From Euhalothece natronophila Z-M001 (GTDB taxonomy: Bacteria; Cyanobacteriota; Cyanobacteriia; Cyanobacteriales; Rubidibacteraceae), in contig NZ_CP042326.1 in NCBI RefSeq assembly GCF_007904085.1, positions 496,001-560,000 on the forward strand: a DNA stretch of 64,000 nt, written 5' to 3'. A program made the position numbers and the translations under genes. A model generated the notes under the pieces. It was not told the origin of the DNA, ran no database searches, and saw only the letters and a program-made list of their open reading frames with translations. Shown piece by piece: positions 47,752-56,413 of the stretch. Numbering within the stretch: position 1 is the first letter of the stretch; every line of letters begins with the position of its first letter.

Positions 47752-50334
47752 TTATTGCAGAATTAACTGCTGACGATGAGCATGATTTAACTGTAAGTCT
47801 AACCCAGTTACTTGTTCCAACATATAGACAAAGTGTTCTGGGTTCAGAAGTGTGCCATCATTACGACAGCTTCCCACATATCGTAATTTTGCTGTGTGAT
47901 GATCTAATGTTTCTATGAAAGAGATTTCAAAAGCGCGATCGCGCAAATTTAGGGTTTTCTTCTTCCCAGACTTAGTCGTTTTTTCCCAGAGAATTTCATC
48001 GTGATCTAATACAGCTTGCAGGGCTTCTTTCCATGCTAGTTCTGTTAGCGGTTGTGATGCTTCTACAGTGACAAAGTATTCTGCCTTCTCTAATAAACCC
48101 GTTGCAGAATCTTTCAAGTTAACTGCTTCCACAGAATTAACATTAATCCCTGTGGGAAGTTGGGCTGCTAATTGATCCCGAAATACCTCTAAATCCATCT
48201 CTTCAGTGAGATCGAAATCTACAATTTCCCCACTACTCGTCATACCTAAAGATAAAGCATTGGCAATACTAATCCGAGGTCCGGGATGATAACCGCCAGT
48301 AAAGGAAATCGGTAGTTTTGCCCGTCTTACAGCGCGATCGAATAACCGCACCAAATCTAAATGACTCACTAGGCGCATTTCCCCTTCCTTACTAAATCGG
48401 AGTCGGATGCGCTGATTGCGAGTTTGATCAGGTTGAAAATGTCCTTCAAACTTCGGAATTTCTGGCGGTTCAACGACGATATTATGACCAAAATCAATGC
48501 CACAAACCCCACAATGGGAACAGCCAGCATAAGAACAATCAGGAACGGTTGCTGCTTCTAAAGCTCGTTGTAAGTCTTCTTTCAGCCAGTTTTTATCTAT
48601 ACCAGTGTCTATGTGATCCCAAGGGAGAGGGGCATCAAGGCGATCTTGATACGTGCCTTTTTCCATGGTTTCCCAATCCCATTCGCCATTCTCAACTTGA
48701 CGATATTTCCAGTCCAAACCAGCATCAGCAATGGCTTGTTCCCAAGCATTATAGGCTTTTTCTAAACTTTCCCACCAGGCATCCATCCCTGCGCCAAGTT
48801 CCCACGCCCTACGGACAACAGGAACTAAACGGCGATCGCCGCGTCCCACAAAGTCTTCCATTGCCGAAATTCGCACATCCGTAAAGTTAACTTTTACCCC
48901 TTTCATCCGCCGAAACTCGTTCCGTAATAATTCTTGTTTGCGGATAAATTCAGAAGTAGAAACGGAATGCCATTGGAAAGGAGTATGGGGTTTGGGCGTA
49001 AAGTTAGAAATCGTTACATTAAAATCAAGGCGTTTGCGCCCTTTCATGCGACATTCTTGACGTAGCCAACGGATCGTTTCTGCAATGCCAATCACATCCG
49101 CATCAGTTTCCCCGGGTAAGCCAATCATAAAGTAGAGTTTGACTTTCTCCCAACCTTGTTCAAAAGCGGTTTTTACCCCTCGTAGCAATTCTTCATTACT
49201 TAAGCCTTTATTCACCACATCTCGCATCCGTTGCGTTCCTGCTTCTGGGGCAAAAGTCAAGCCACTTTTACGGTTTCCGCCGATGATATTCGCAATATTT
49301 TCATCAAAACGATCCACCCGTTGACTAGGAAGAGACAGGGAAATGTTTTCATCTTGGAGACGGTTCTTAATTTCCATCCCTACCGCAGGGAGAGAGAGAT
49401 AATCAGAACAACTTAAAGAGAGTAAGGAAAATTCATTGTATCCCGTTTCCCGAATGCCTTTCTCAATGGTTTCTACTACCTGTTCTGGTTCCACATCATG
49501 GGCAGGGCGAGTTAACATTCCAGGTTGACAAAAACGACAGCCACGGGTGCATCCCCGACGAATTTCCACACTAAGGCGATCATGTACTGTTTCCACATAG
49601 GGAACTAAACCAATAGAATAAGCTGGCATGGGTTTTGCCACGCGACGGATAATTTTTTCGGGAACATCATCTCGAATCGGATGAACTGACCCATCTTCAC
49701 CCATTTGATAGAAGCGCGGCACATAAACCCCAGGTACTTGCGCTAAGTCTAATAGTAGTTCTTCTTTACTGAGTCCTTCTGCTTTTCCTTCTTCAATGAT
49801 TAATCCCACTTCTGGGAGGAGTTCTTCGCCATCGCCAAGGGCAATAAAATCAAAAAAGTCCGCATAGGGTTCGGGGTTCGATGTAGCAGTTTGTCCACCT
49901 GCAAAAATGAGAGGATAATCTCCCTTTTCTCTTTCTTGCCAAGTCAGGGGAATATTCGCAAGATCGAGCATTTCTAAGATATTGGTTGCCCCTAATTCAT
50001 AGCTGAGGCTAAAGCCTAGAATATCAAATTCAGTAACAGGACAACGGTTTTCTAGGGCAAATAAGGGGGTATTGGTTTCTCGGAGTTTAGAAGCGAGATC
50101 AGGGGCAGGAAGATAAGCGCGATCGCAGAGTTGTCGCGGTTGAGCATTAAGAATATTGTATAAAATAACATGACCCAAGTTGGATGCGCCCACTTCGTAA
50201 ATTTCTGGGTAGGTAAGAACCCAGCGTACCGTTGCACTCTCCCAAGGTTTATGTTTCGTTCCTTGCTCATTTCCCAAATAGCGGGCAGGTCGATTAATTT
50301 CTGGGGTAATCAGTTGCTCAACTGCTACTGTCAT
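47752..50334 (-). CDS. B12-binding-like radical SAM protein fused to DUF2344 domain
   Basis: 860 residues. The N-terminal part (about 1-220) resembles a cobalamin-binding Rossmann domain. The radical SAM core has the cluster motif RRGCTRGCRFCQPGML (about 258-273). Residues 640-860 form a DUF2344 domain (RIRLRFSKEGEMRLVSHLDL, then FTGGYHPGPRISIANALSLG). This architecture is common in cyanobacteria and other bacteria (TIGR03960-type), and the DUF2344 half is sometimes a separate gene. The reaction is not known to me. It starts about 100 bases from IS-B. Confidence 0.88.
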   Translation of the reverse strand: MTVAVEQLITPEINRPARYLGNEQGTKHKPWESATVRWVLTYPEIYEVGASNLGHVILYNILNAQPRQLCDRAYLPAPDLASKLRETNTPLFALENRCPVTEFDILGFSLSYELGATNILEMLDLANIPLTWQEREKGDYPLIFAGGQTATSNPEPYADFFDFIALGDGEELLPEVGLIIEEGKAEGLSKEELLLDLAQVPGVYVPRFYQMGEDGSVHPIRDDVPEKIIRRVAKPMPAYSIGLVPYVETVHDRLSVEIRRGCTRGCRFCQPGMLTRPAHDVEPEQVVETIEKGIRETGYNEFSLLSLSCSDYLSLPAVGMEIKNRLQDENISLSLPSQRVDRFDENIANIIGGNRKSGLTFAPEAGTQRMRDVVNKGLSNEELLRGVKTAFEQGWEKVKLYFMIGLPGETDADVIGIAETIRWLRQECRMKGRKRLDFNVTISNFTPKPHTPFQWHSVSTSEFIRKQELLRNEFRRMKGVKVNFTDVRISAMEDFVGRGDRRLVPVVRRAWELGAGMDAWWESLEKAYNAWEQAIADAGLDWKYRQVENGEWDWETMEKGTYQDRLDAPLPWDHIDTGIDKNWLKEDLQRALEAATVPDCSYAGCSHCGVCGIDFGHNIVVEPPEIPKFEGHFQPDQTRNQRIRLRFSKEGEMRLVSHLDLVRLFDRAVRRAKLPISFTGGYHPGPRISIANALSLGMTSSGEIVDFDLTEEMDLEVFRDQLAAQLPTGINVNSVEAVNLKDSATGLLEKAEYFVTVEASQPLTELAWKEALQAVLDHDEILWEKTTKSGKKKTLNLRDRAFEISFIETLDHHTAKLRYVGSCRNDGTLLNPEHFVYMLEQVTGLDLQLNHAHRQQLILQ

Positions 50335-50412
50335 CGGTTACTCTTTTCCTTTCTACTCACTATTTCTTATGGTAGTTCAGGATTTAGGGAGTTGATTGGG
50401 ATAGCGCGATTA

Positions 50413-50436
50413 ATGACTTTACCCGAATCTTTGGGT
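50413..50436 (+). pseudogene. First codons of the dnd-island ATPase gene, cut off by IS-B
   Basis: ATG at 50413 opens MTLPESLG and then runs into the left end of IS-B. Removing the element joins codon 8 in frame to LSRRYSRSVNLERD of the downstream ATPase gene. This makes 50413 the likely original start. Confidence 0.6.
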
Positions 50437-51845
50437 CTAAAGCCTCGTCCTTTTAGGACGACTTTACCACAATTTTGATCACGGTAAAATTTATGCTATA
50501 ACTAATTTAGTTAAGCTGGCTAGGTTGAGCCATGTTGGTTAGAGAAGCCAAATTAAAACATGCTACACCCCAACAATACCAAGCACTTGATAATGCTATC
50601 CGTACAGGACAGTTCATCAGAAATAAATGCTTGCGTTATTGGATGGACAACCATGGTGTAGGGAAAAGTTCCATGGACTCTCTCTGTAAAGAGTTAGCTC
50701 AAGCATTTCCTTTTGCTAAACAACTCAACAGCATGGCTCGACAAGCTCACGCAGAACGTGCATGGATAGCTATTAAACGTTTTTACGAAAACTGTAGAAA
50801 TGGGGTTAGACCTGTTGGCTACCCTAAGTTCAAAAAGAACTCACGTTCGGTGGAATATAAGACCAGTGGTTGGAAACTATCAGACGACGGTTTTTACATA
50901 ACCTTCAAAGACGGCTTCAAGGCAGGGACTTTCTCTATTTATTGTGATAGTAAAGCAAGAGAAGACATCCTGACAAGCAAGATCAATCGGGTTAGAGTCG
51001 TCCGTCGTGCTGACGGCTACTATGCTCAGTTTTTATTAGGAGTTGACCGAGTTGAAGAAGGAACTTATACAGGAGAAGTAATTGGCATTGATCTAGGTCT
51101 GAAGTATTTTGTCAAGGATCAAAATGGCAATGAAATCATCTATCCTCAGTTCCTAAGAAAGTCTGAACGTAGGCTGAAAAAACTCCAACGTCGTCTGAGT
51201 AAAAAGTATCGTCATGGTCAGAAACAATCAGCTAACTATCACAAAGCACGAATTCAAGTAGGTAAACAACATCTTAAAGTTCAACGTCAGCGTAAAGACT
51301 GGGCTTTGAAACAAGCTCAGGCGCTAGTGGCATCTAACGATGTCGTGGCGTATGAAGATCTAAGAGTTGCTAATTTAGTCAAAAATCATAATCTAGCCAA
51401 GTCTATTTCTGATGCAGCTTGGAGTCAATTCACACAGTTTCTAGACTATTACGGCAAACTTTGGGGTAAGGTAGTTGTAGCTGTTAACCCTGCTTTCACT
51501 AGTCAAGATTGTCATAACTGTGGACACAGAGAGAAAAAGTCATTAAGTACAAGAACACATCAATGTTCTAACTGTGGAGTTGAACTTTGTAGAGATACTA
51601 ATGCTGCATTAAATATCCTTAAACGGGGTATGGAAATAATAGGAATGGAATGGTCAAACAGTACCCAAGGGCATTGGGAAACTGCCTCTTCGGAGGGAAC
51701 GACTGGGGAAATAAACGCCTCTACTACTTCAAAGGGTTCTAATTTGGAGTCTTTTGGAGTAGCAAGTGTTGTTGAGGAACCAGTAATTTCGGAACCTGTG
51801 AAGGCTGAAGAATCCCCACGCCTTTAGGCTGGGGAGTATGTCAAT
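50437..51845 (+). mobile_element. TnpB-only IS200/IS605-group element (IS-B)
   Basis: The left end is CTAAAG followed by the hairpin CGTCCT/AGGACG (50446-50460). The right end has a bulged hairpin, CCCCA...GCCT with AGGC...TGGGG (51814-51834), and ends near GTCAA. The edges are ambiguous by three bases because TCT stands at both junctions. Its length of about 1.41 kb, lone tnpB and end structures match IS-A, but the two share too little sequence to be recent copies of each other. Confidence 0.8.
50532..51827 (+). CDS. tnpB: RNA-guided endonuclease TnpB
   Basis: 431 residues. The RuvC motifs are intact: Asp in VIGIDLGLKYFV (about 184), Glu in VVAYEDLRVANL (about 272) and CRDTNAALNIL (about 353), with a CHNC...CSNC zinc ribbon. 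The N-terminal TGQFIRNKCLRYWMDN equals the pattern of the other TnpB here, yet the proteins differ through much of their length. The omega-RNA guide would start with the ATPase gene sequence just after 51845. The last 60 residues are low in conservation and overlap the right-end RNA region. Confidence 0.92.
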   Translation: MLVREAKLKHATPQQYQALDNAIRTGQFIRNKCLRYWMDNHGVGKSSMDSLCKELAQAFPFAKQLNSMARQAHAERAWIAIKRFYENCRNGVRPVGYPKFKKNSRSVEYKTSGWKLSDDGFYITFKDGFKAGTFSIYCDSKAREDILTSKINRVRVVRRADGYYAQFLLGVDRVEEGTYTGEVIGIDLGLKYFVKDQNGNEIIYPQFLRKSERRLKKLQRRLSKKYRHGQKQSANYHKARIQVGKQHLKVQRQRKDWALKQAQALVASNDVVAYEDLRVANLVKNHNLAKSISDAAWSQFTQFLDYYGKLWGKVVVAVNPAFTSQDCHNCGHREKKSLSTRTHQCSNCGVELCRDTNAALNILKRGMEIIGMEWSNSTQGHWETASSEGTTGEINASTTSKGSNLESFGVASVVEEPVISEPVKAEESPRL

Positions 51846-51869
51846 CTTAGCCGTCGCTACTCTCGTTCA

Positions 51870-54038
51870 GTGAATTTAGAACGGGATTTAGAGGTGCCGT
51901 CTAGCTTAGAGGGATATGTTCTCACCGATCGCGCCATTGATAGCCTAAAACGGATTGTGGGCAGATTCTCTGAAACTGAGGGGAATCGGGCTTGGACGTT
52001 AACCAGTGTTTATGGTACAGGAAAATCAGCCTTTGCTCATTATTTATCTGCTTTAGTTGCCCCTGCGAATCATCCCATGCGAAAGAAAGCAAGCGCGATC
52101 GCGGAAGTAGGATTAGGAACAGAAAGTGATGATTATCAATTATTAGAAGAGAATCTTCCCCAACAAGGATTCTTAAGGGCAGTTGCCACAGGAACGAGAG
52201 AACCGATTAGCCAGACAATTGTTCGAGCTTTAATTAATGGTGCAGAGAGTTTTTGGAAGTCAAAGAAGGGAAATAAACCAGATGTTTATCGCGAATTAGT
52301 TGATATTCAAATTGAAATTAGCGAAGGGAGAATTTTTAGTAATCAAGAAGCCCTCAACTTAGTCAAAAAAGTTAGGAAGGTAGCAAAAACAGGAATTTTT
52401 CTTGTCTTAGATGAGTTAGGAAAAAATCTAGAATATGCAGCTTACCAGGGCGGAACAGAAGATTTATATCTACTGCAACAATTAATTGAGCTTCCTGAAC
52501 AAAAAGAAACTCCTATTTATGTCTTAGGTATTCTCCATCAAGCCTTTGCTGAATATGGTCAACGACTGGCAACAGTTGAACGGAATGAATGGGCAAAAAT
52601 CCAAGGGCGATTTGAAGATATTCCTTTCACTGAATCGGCAGGACAAATGATGCGCCTGATTGCGAGGGCAATTGATCATTCTCAAACAGAACCGATTGCT
52701 TGTGCTTTAAATAGTTATGCCCAAGAGTGGTCAACTCAGATGCAAAATACAATAGAAAGCGAAGAGTTTTCCCAAGAAATTATTAGTGGCGTTTATCCCT
52801 TACACCCTCTTTCAGCATTTGTTTTACCGATTCTATGCCGTCGTTATGCCCAAAATGATCGCTCGTTATTTACTTTTTTAACCAGCGCTGAACCTTATTC
52901 ATTTAAACGCTTTTTAGATGAGGTTTCTGTTGACTCAGATATTTTACCAACTCTGAAATTAGATCAAGTTTATGACTATTTTATTGAAGCAGCAGGAATG
53001 GGATTAGCCTCCCGACCAAATTTACAACGTTGGGTAGAAATTCAAGATTTAATTGCTGATGCCAAACATCTAGATAGGGATTATGTAAGAACATTAAAGA
53101 CGATTGGCATCTTGAACTTAGTTACTGTAACAGGAGAATTACGCGCCACTCGTAACTTAGTTCCCCTTGCTTTATGCGATTTGCCTAGTGGTGAAACGGA
53201 AAATGACACAGAATATTGGGATCAGATCATTGAGCAACTTTTACAGAAAAATCTCATTACTCACCGTCGTCAACTCAATGAACTTCGGCTTTGGCAAGGT
53301 TCAGACTTTAATGTGGATAGCGAGTTGAGTGCCTATCTTGAAAAAGAGCAATCGAATTTAGTTACCTTACTGTCTTCGTTGCAACCGCTTAATCCCTTGG
53401 TTGCCCAGCGTCATAGTTACAAAACTGGAACCCTCGGCTATTTTGAATGTCATTATCTTGATGGTAGTTTTGACCTTACTCAACTGTCTTGTTCTAATTC
53501 TGATTGTGATGGTTTAGTGGGGTATTGGCTAGATCCCGAAATGCCGACAGAGATTCCTGCAAACACTGCTGATGGTAAACCCTTAATTATTTTAGGAACG
53601 AAAAAATTAGAAGTTTTGCGACTGCGATCGCGCGAATATGCTGCCCTCAAGAAAATTCAAAGTAGTGCGCCAGAACTGGTAACAGATGGGGTAGCCCGCC
53701 GTGAGGTGCGTTATCGGGTGCAGGAAGCAGAACAGTTGCTCAATGATACCCTCAATCAGGCATTTAACATTGCCGACAATCCGAATTTGTGTTGGGTGCA
53801 AGGTGAAATCTCACCGATGGATCGGGTGACGGATTTTAATGCTAAACTCTCAGAAGTCTGCGATCGCGCTTATCCCCAAACCCCAATTCTCTGGAATGAA
53901 CTGATCAACCGTCGTCAGTTAACCTCCCAAGGCGCAAAAGCTAGACGGGAACTGTTAGAAGCGATGATAGAAAGGTCAGATGAGGAGAAATTAGGATTAA
54001 AATGGGAAGAGCAGGACAAGCACTTAGAGAAGTTTTAG
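51870..54038 (+). CDS. AAA-type ATPase of the dnd island, ends altered
   Basis: 722 residues from the first available start, GTG 51870; the original start was probably 50413. Walker A is SVYGTGKSAFAHYL (about residue 47) and Walker B is IFLVLDELGKNLE (about 173). The family, from memory, comprises large P-loop ATPases of defence islands that begin with a SVNLERD motif. The C-terminus looks cut: after LTSQGAKARRELLEAMIE and KLGL the frame turns into WEEQDKHLEKF, which overlaps the XRE-HNH gene by 37 bases. It has lost, I infer, a C-terminal region. Function unproven. Confidence 0.68.
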   Translation: MNLERDLEVPSSLEGYVLTDRAIDSLKRIVGRFSETEGNRAWTLTSVYGTGKSAFAHYLSALVAPANHPMRKKASAIAEVGLGTESDDYQLLEENLPQQGFLRAVATGTREPISQTIVRALINGAESFWKSKKGNKPDVYRELVDIQIEISEGRIFSNQEALNLVKKVRKVAKTGIFLVLDELGKNLEYAAYQGGTEDLYLLQQLIELPEQKETPIYVLGILHQAFAEYGQRLATVERNEWAKIQGRFEDIPFTESAGQMMRLIARAIDHSQTEPIACALNSYAQEWSTQMQNTIESEEFSQEIISGVYPLHPLSAFVLPILCRRYAQNDRSLFTFLTSAEPYSFKRFLDEVSVDSDILPTLKLDQVYDYFIEAAGMGLASRPNLQRWVEIQDLIADAKHLDRDYVRTLKTIGILNLVTVTGELRATRNLVPLALCDLPSGETENDTEYWDQIIEQLLQKNLITHRRQLNELRLWQGSDFNVDSELSAYLEKEQSNLVTLLSSLQPLNPLVAQRHSYKTGTLGYFECHYLDGSFDLTQLSCSNSDCDGLVGYWLDPEMPTEIPANTADGKPLIILGTKKLEVLRLRSREYAALKKIQSSAPELVTDGVARREVRYRVQEAEQLLNDTLNQAFNIADNPNLCWVQGEISPMDRVTDFNAKLSEVCDRAYPQTPILWNELINRRQLTSQGAKARRELLEAMIERSDEEKLGLKWEEQDKHLEKF

Positions 54039-55402
54039 AGTCTTACAGTATTACTCAAAGCCAGTTAGCAACAGCCTTGGGGGTAGAGCGTCCTATTTTC
54101 TTTCGCTGGTATCACGAGCAGACAGATCCTAGTGCAGAGAGAGTTACGGAAATTGTTCAAGCGATCCAAGCTATTAACTCAGAAGCCTCAAGAGAATTTG
54201 TGGAGATTTATTTAGGTAATTTAACAACAAGTCAACCTCAAGAATTGACCAAGTTTAATGCCGAACAGCTTCCTCAATCAGATCAAGTTGATGTTGCTAC
54301 CCTCTCTCGCCTCTTTTCCGACTGCACAACATCCTATAAATATCTCTTTTTTCTTTCGCTTCTAGATATTCTTAAACGGCGACAGTTTGAAGTTCTCTCT
54401 TCAATTAGTTTTCAAGAATTAATTGTTGAAATGTTAGCTAATGCTTGGTATCCTTACACCTACTTTAAGCTGTCTTTTGGAACTCAAGATAAAATTGCTC
54501 AAAAACTTGATTCCCTAAACTTAGAAATTACAGAACCGATCCTTAAATTTACCGATACTGATAAGAAGTTATTACGATCTACCATTGCTTCTCAAAATCT
54601 GAGCGATTCAATTAGTCACCTTAAACGTTATGTTCCTTTTCGTCTGGTTGCTTCGTTTTTAGATGCAGAACTGAAAGCAGAAAATGTTAGTAAGGGCAGA
54701 GGCAATGATTTAGAAAAAGTAATTCCAGCTATTGCTGAGAAACATTTTGATGTTAAGAAACCGCTTTATAAGTTTAATAACACAGACTATAGAGATTGCC
54801 AATCCCTATTTATTCATCCTAACTGGGCGAGTTATCTGGAAAAACACTATGCGATCATCCGAGGTTGGGCATCTTGGGAATGGGTTAAATATATGCAAAA
54901 GCGTAACCCTAATATTCCCAATATTGTCAATAAAATATTTATGCCTCAGCAAAGAGGTTCTTTATCGCCTCAGACAAAATATTGGAAACAGATTTTAGAT
55001 TTTCAGCCCATTAACTGTATTTATTCAGGGCAACCTTTAGATAGTAAAAAAATGAGTTTAGATCATTACTTGCCTTGGTCATTTGTTGCTCATGATCAGC
55101 TTTGGAATTTAATCCCTACTGATCCCAGTATTAATTCATCTAAGTCTAATTATTTACCTTCTGATAAATACTTTAATGACTTTGTTAAACTTCAACATTT
55201 TGGCTTAAAGGTTTCCTCTCAAATACTGAGTTATCAAAAGTGGTTGAATACTGTTGAGTCTTATATCTCCGAGTTGAAAATGAATGATCCTGATGATTTA
55301 CTTGATTTCGAGAAACTCAGTAAGGCATACGAGTTAACAATCCAGCCTTTAATTTCGTTGGCAACAATTCAGGGTTTTAGTCCAGATTGGTTATATGACT
55401 AA
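54002..55402 (+). CDS. XRE-type HTH plus HNH endonuclease protein
   Basis: 466 residues. The first 60 form a Cro/C1-like helix-turn-helix (ITQSQLATALGVERPIFFRW). The C-terminal third has an HNH-type core: CIYSGQPLDSKKMSLDHYLPW (about 338), then HDQLWNLIPTDPSINSSKSN, with His, Asn and Asn placed as in HNH nucleases. The middle is helical and unassigned. It lies between a 3'-altered ATPase gene and a 5'-truncated cysteine desulfurase gene, and its start and stop fall close to both breaks. It may restrict DNA lacking phosphorothioate marks, but no direct evidence is visible. Confidence 0.75.
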   Translation: MGRAGQALREVLESYSITQSQLATALGVERPIFFRWYHEQTDPSAERVTEIVQAIQAINSEASREFVEIYLGNLTTSQPQELTKFNAEQLPQSDQVDVATLSRLFSDCTTSYKYLFFLSLLDILKRRQFEVLSSISFQELIVEMLANAWYPYTYFKLSFGTQDKIAQKLDSLNLEITEPILKFTDTDKKLLRSTIASQNLSDSISHLKRYVPFRLVASFLDAELKAENVSKGRGNDLEKVIPAIAEKHFDVKKPLYKFNNTDYRDCQSLFIHPNWASYLEKHYAIIRGWASWEWVKYMQKRNPNIPNIVNKIFMPQQRGSLSPQTKYWKQILDFQPINCIYSGQPLDSKKMSLDHYLPWSFVAHDQLWNLIPTDPSINSSKSNYLPSDKYFNDFVKLQHFGLKVSSQILSYQKWLNTVESYISELKMNDPDDLLDFEKLSKAYELTIQPLISLATIQGFSPDWLYD

Positions 55403-55411
55403 TTAATGTGA

Positions 55412-56038
55412 TGCGATCCCTCTCAAGCAGTGGGTAAAACTCTGATTGATTTTAAGCAATGGGAAATCACTTATTTAACAATTTCAGGTCACAAATTTTA
55501 CGCACCAAAAGGCATTGGGGCATTAGTCATTAAAAAAGGAACTCCCCTAGAACCCATTATATATGGGGGTGGACATGAACGAGGAATGCGATCTGGCACT
55601 CTTAATGTTCCTGGCATTGTTGGATTAGGGGAAGCCTGTCGATTGCGAGAGATGGAGATGAAAGAAGACGAAAGCGCGATCGCGCAGAAGCGAGACAGAC
55701 TTCAAGCCTTACTGCAAAAGGAAATTCCTGATTTAGTTGTCAATGGTGATACTAACTCCCGTTTAGCAGGAAACTTGCATATATCCCTTCCTCGGATTCC
55801 CAACAGTGCGATAGTTGCTAGAATTCGTGATCAACTTGCCATCTCCACAGGTGCAGCTTGTTCATCAGGAGTGGAAACTCCTTCCCACGTATTACGGGCA
55901 ATGAACTTACCAGAAGAAGCCATAGAAGGGGCATTACGAATCGGGATTGGTAAGTTTACAATGGAAGAAGAAGTTGATCAGGCTGCTATGATTCTCTCTG
56001 AAGCTGCTTTCAAAATTCGATCTCTGATGGATTCCTAA
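55412..56038 (+). pseudogene. Cysteine desulfurase (DndA/IscS type), N-terminal half missing
   Basis: The frame starts abruptly as CDPSQAVGKTLIDF, which in intact enzymes lies near residue 180. The PLP lysine (SGHKFYAPKG), the RSGTLNVPGIVGLG loop and the catalytic Cys (STGAACSSGVETPSHVLRAM) remain, but the cofactor-binding N-terminal half is gone. A GTG at 55430 could start a 202-residue product, which would not be active. In dnd systems this enzyme delivers sulfur to DndC; a housekeeping IscS can replace it. The break lies 9 bases after the XRE-HNH stop. Confidence 0.85.
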
Positions 56039-56413
56039 AGTTAGGATAGGGTTACTTTACCTCGAACGTCTCGTCAAGGCTGATCTCTATTGTGTTAGAA
56101 ACAATAATCATTGAAAGCGATCCAATTCCATTGTCTCAACACTTTTGAACTCCTCAGCTAACTCCTCAGATTTATAGTTGAGGTAAGATATCCCTCGTTT
56201 TTGTAGTAGTTTTAAAACTCCACACGAGTTAGGTTAAAAAGTTAGGATAGGTAGAGTAGTCGTTTGTCTTTCAGCCTTACCAATCAACAATGTACAGTTT
56301 TCCCTTTTTGAAAAATTTTAAATTTAACCTATAGTCAAGAATTTATGAATACCATTCATTTTTGTAAATTTATTGATTTTAGACTACGATAACTTGAAAC
56401 TAAAAAGTTAATT
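56039..56413. promoter_or_regulatory. Upstream region of dndC
   Basis: 375 non-coding bases. AAGTTAGGATAGG occurs twice (about 56038 and 56239). A palindrome ATGAAT-ACC-ATTCAT (56344-56358) lies about 55 bases before the dndC ATG and could be an operator. The AT-rich stretch to 56395 (with TACGATAACTT) may hold the promoter. No gene is convincing. Confidence 0.4.

Noticed and set aside
50170-50478. 102-codon plus-strand frame over the radical SAM gene start
   Set aside because: Most of it is antisense to the radical SAM gene. Only its last codons (from ATG 50413) are real, as the cut-off start of the ATPase gene.
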